6,893 nucleotides of DNA. Origin: Syntrophaceae bacterium UBA4778. Its GTDB lineage: Bacteria > Desulfobacterota > Syntrophia > Syntrophales > UBA4778. Positions 5,582-6,893 of the stretch are shown one piece after another. The stretch is taken from NCBI GenBank assembly GCA_002403175.1, contig DHHG01000197.1:1-6893 (forward strand), written 5' to 3'. Position numbers and translations under genes: made by a program. Under the pieces are notes generated by a model. That model worked only from the letters and a program-made list of their open reading frames with translations. It was not told where the DNA came from and did not search any database. How positions within the stretch are numbered: the first letter of the stretch is position 1; every line of letters begins with the position of its first letter.

Positions 5582-5969
5582 AAACGTTGTCATCGAATTC
5601 ACCGACCCGGACTGCCCCTTCTGCCGAAAGATCGCCGAGTGGTTCGAGAAAACGAAACCCGACGTAACCCGCTACGTCTTTTTCTATCCTATCGCCCGGT
5701 TGCATCCAGGAGCGGAGGCCAAGGCGAGGTACATCCTCTCCGCCCGGGACAGGGAGAAGGCCTATCGCGAGATCATGACGGGCAATCTCGACAACAAGAA
5801 CGTGAAGACGCTTTTGTCCTCGGAGAAATCTGGTCTTTTACTGGAAGAGCACCGGCGTCTGGCCCTGAAGGCGGGCGTCTTCGCCACCCCGACTTTGTGG
5901 GTCAATGGAAAGCACGTGGCGGGGGCCGACATCCCACTCATCGAAAAATACCTGAAAGGAGAAAAATGA
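5256..5969 (+). CDS. dsbC: DsbC-like periplasmic thiol:disulfide isomerase
   Basis: This is a 237-residue protein starting at GTG 5256, 8 nt after a perfect AGGAGG (5242-5247). The signal peptide MKKLLPIVMALLVCATLSQA ends near residue 20. The N-terminal part (about 30-85) has the DsbC dimerisation outline, with an FPSMKADRIAKSEIAGLYEV start and FYFDPATGYLLFGDI. The thioredoxin-fold domain has the active site C120-P-F-C123 in FTDPDCPFCRK and the cis-proline motif A210-T-P-T (P212), followed by LWVNGKHVAGAD. Length and order match DsbC (E. coli about 236 residues), though the CxxC is CPFC rather than CGYC. It would reshuffle wrong disulfides in periplasmic transfer proteins, kept reduced by a DsbD-type partner. 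F-like and SXT-like transfer regions often include such a gene (dsbC or trbB); here it lies between the OmpA-domain gene and the pilin gene. Its TGA overlaps the next ATG as ATGA. Confidence 0.88.
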   Translation: MKKLLPIVMALLVCATLSQAQENVPLDKFHKTFPSMKADRIAKSEIAGLYEVQAGNNIFYFDPATGYLLFGDILTRDGKNLSAEKRQDLLSRRVKEIPLEKGVKIGSGKNVVIEFTDPDCPFCRKIAEWFEKTKPDVTRYVFFYPIARLHPGAEAKARYILSARDREKAYREIMTGNLDNKNVKTLLSSEKSGLLLEEHRRLALKAGVFATPTLWVNGKHVAGADIPLIEKYLKGEK

Positions 5970-6289
5970 TTATGAAGAAAAAACCCAATCCCGCAGGAAT
6001 GCTGCTTGCCCTGGTTCTGGTCCAGGCTTTCCTGATTCTCTTCCATTACGGCGAGGCGCTCGCCATCACGGTCCCAGCTACAGGATCCTTTGCCTACGAT
6101 ATCTATGATATCGCGGTCAACTCCATCCTAAAGGGTCCCATTGGATTCGTGGGCGGTGTCGGAGCGATCGTCTTCGGTGCGATCGAGGCCATGCGGGGAA
6201 GAGTCCTGGAGGCCATTCCGGCCATCCTCGGCGGAGCGGCCCTTCTCAAGGCAGATACAATCGTCCAGACCTTAGGCTGCATCGTGTAA
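5966..6289 (+). CDS. traA: F-type conjugative pilin TraA precursor
   Basis: This is a 107-residue precursor. A long leader ends in G-E-A-L-A (29-33), a typical signal peptidase site, leaving a mature chain of about 74 residues beginning ITVPATGS. That is close to the 70 residues of F pilin. The mature part has two hydrophobic helices (about 54-73, IGFVGGVGAIVFGAI; and 80-95, with PAILGGAALL) separated by a short basic turn (EAMRGR), the hairpin of inner-membrane pilin subunits before assembly. It would be extracted from the membrane into the transfer pilus. The single mature cysteine is Cys105, near the C-terminus. The start could be ATG 5966, overlapping the dsbC stop by ATGA with GGAG 4 nt upstream, or ATG 5972 with wider spacing; both give the same mature protein. 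The identity rests on size, layout and position before traL. Confidence 0.82.
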   Translation: MIMKKKPNPAGMLLALVLVQAFLILFHYGEALAITVPATGSFAYDIYDIAVNSILKGPIGFVGGVGAIVFGAIEAMRGRVLEAIPAILGGAALLKADTIVQTLGCIV

Positions 6290-6293
6290 AGCC

Positions 6294-6560
6294 ATGGAGA
6301 AGCCCTTCCCACAGTATCTCTCGGCGCCCCTGCAGGTACTCTGGTTCGAGCCGGACGAACTCGGCGTGGTCTTCACATTCTTTCTCGTCGCCATGATTTA
6401 CGGATCGGTGACATGGCTGCTGCTCCTTATTGCGCCCTGGTATTACTGCCGCTTGAAGAAAGAATATCCGAAGGGCTTTTTCCGGCATGTCCTTTATTTC
6501 ATCGGGATCACGAGCATGAAGGGCTACCCGACCTATTTCGAGGAGCGATTTTTCGAATGA
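6294..6560 (+). CDS. traL: TraL, F-type type IV secretion membrane protein
   Basis: This 88-residue protein has the family hallmarks: an N-terminal P-Q-Y-L-S-A-P-x-x-V-L-W-F-E-x-D-E-L (6-23), a hydrophobic stretch (about 24-50) forming the membrane segment, a basic turn RLKKEYPKGF (53-62), then HVLYFIGITSMKGYPT (65-80) and a final FEERFFE. F TraL is about 91 residues. It is the counterpart of VirB3, a small inner-membrane component needed for pilus assembly. It starts 4 nt after traA without a good ribosome binding site, which suggests translational coupling, and its stop overlaps the start of traE by ATGA. Confidence 0.88.
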   Translation: MEKPFPQYLSAPLQVLWFEPDELGVVFTFFLVAMIYGSVTWLLLLIAPWYYCRLKKEYPKGFFRHVLYFIGITSMKGYPTYFEERFFE

Positions 6561-6893
6561 GACTCGACCTTTTTCTACAGAAGACCTCCAACATCGTTGC
6601 CGAGAACCGGCTGCTCAAATTCGTGGTCGTCATGATTGGCGTCGCCACGGTGGTCAACACCACCATGACCTGGCGCGCCCTGAACTACCAGCGGACCGTG
6701 GTCGTTCCTCCTGTCCTGAACAGCCGGATTGAGGTCACAGGGGACAGGGCTTCTGAGGAATACGTGAAGGCCTTCAGCCGCTATGTCGCGGCCCTGGCCT
6801 TCAGCTATTCCCCGGCAAGCGTGAAGGCCCAGTTCGACGAACTCCTCGCCCTTTACTCCCCCGAGGGTTTTCCCGACGGGAAGCGCGTTCTCT
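6557..6893 (+). CDS. traE: TraE, F-type type IV secretion protein (VirB5/VirB8-position pilus assembly factor), partial
   Basis: The first 112 residues are visible; the C-terminal part lies beyond the right edge (F TraE is about 188 residues). The pattern matches TraE: a short cytoplasmic N-terminus ending in ENRLLK (16-21), one membrane helix (about 21-37, FVVVMIGVATVVNTTMT), R-T-V-V-V-P-P (46-52), then the conserved ASEEYVKAFSRYVAALAFSYSP (65-86), the equivalent of the SDEYL...N.SP region. TraE is anchored in the inner membrane with a periplasmic domain and takes part in pilus assembly and the mating channel, with a VirB8-like role. ATG 6557 overlaps the traL stop; GAGGAG upstream (6539-6544 region) is about 11 nt away. 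The gene order traA-traL-traE is that of F, so traK and traB would be expected next. Confidence 0.9.
   Translation, partial: MRLDLFLQKTSNIVAENRLLKFVVVMIGVATVVNTTMTWRALNYQRTVVVPPVLNSRIEVTGDRASEEYVKAFSRYVAALAFSYSPASVKAQFDELLALYSPEGFPDGKRVL

Noticed and set aside
5639..5965. Upstream in-frame extension of the pilin gene to 5639
   Set aside because: The extension overlaps dsbC, and the mature pilin with its signal peptide begins naturally at 5966 or 5972.

Overview
The window is most likely part of an integrative and conjugative element, or a large plasmid, of a Gram-negative bacterium. The right third carries the start of an F-type type IV secretion (conjugation) operon whose products have Sec signal peptides, a periplasmic disulfide isomerase and an OmpA-type envelope domain. 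All of these require an outer membrane and periplasm. The style would fit a deltaproteobacterial host (Desulfobacterota), but no housekeeping gene confirms this. Which element it is, and which host, remain inference.

Left block (1-2291, minus strand): one long open frame, cut by the window edge, encodes a Ski2/Hel308-like superfamily 2 helicase of at least 763 residues. The domain order is easy to follow: two RecA domains, winged helix, helical region, helix-hairpin-helix. Several catalytic motifs are altered, notably motif VI, which has lost both arginines, and motif III. Between this gene and position 3394 lie about 1.1 kb of AT-rich, gene-poor sequence with hairpins and only very small reading frames.

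Middle block (3395-4168): a divergent pair. A 128-residue protein that I do not recognise lies on the minus strand, and an 88-residue XRE/Cro-like DNA-binding protein lies on the plus strand. The gap between them holds two copies of the same 17-bp palindrome, TAGTCTA-N3-TAGACTA, with centres 31 bp apart. One copy lies between the -35 and -10 of the minus-strand promoter and contains a perfect TATAAT on the plus strand. This looks like a compact regulatory switch, with the XRE protein as the obvious candidate ligand.

Right block (4583 to the window end, plus strand): after a 414-bp untranslated stretch comes a tightly packed operon. It encodes an OmpA-domain protein, a DsbC-like disulfide isomerase, pilin TraA, then TraL and TraE, the last cut by the right edge. 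Joins are ATGA overlaps (5966-5969, 6557-6560) or a 4-nt gap, so the genes are probably translationally coupled. TraA supplies pilin; TraL and TraE belong to the membrane and envelope base of the transfer machine. DsbC would handle disulfides in the periplasm, and the cysteine-rich OmpA-domain protein next to it is a plausible substrate.

Most worth a second look: the helicase with a degenerate motif VI, the twin operator, the Asp-to-Cys change in the OmpA domain beside a disulfide isomerase, and the abnormal run-on of the OmpA-domain frame through 326 nt of dsbC.
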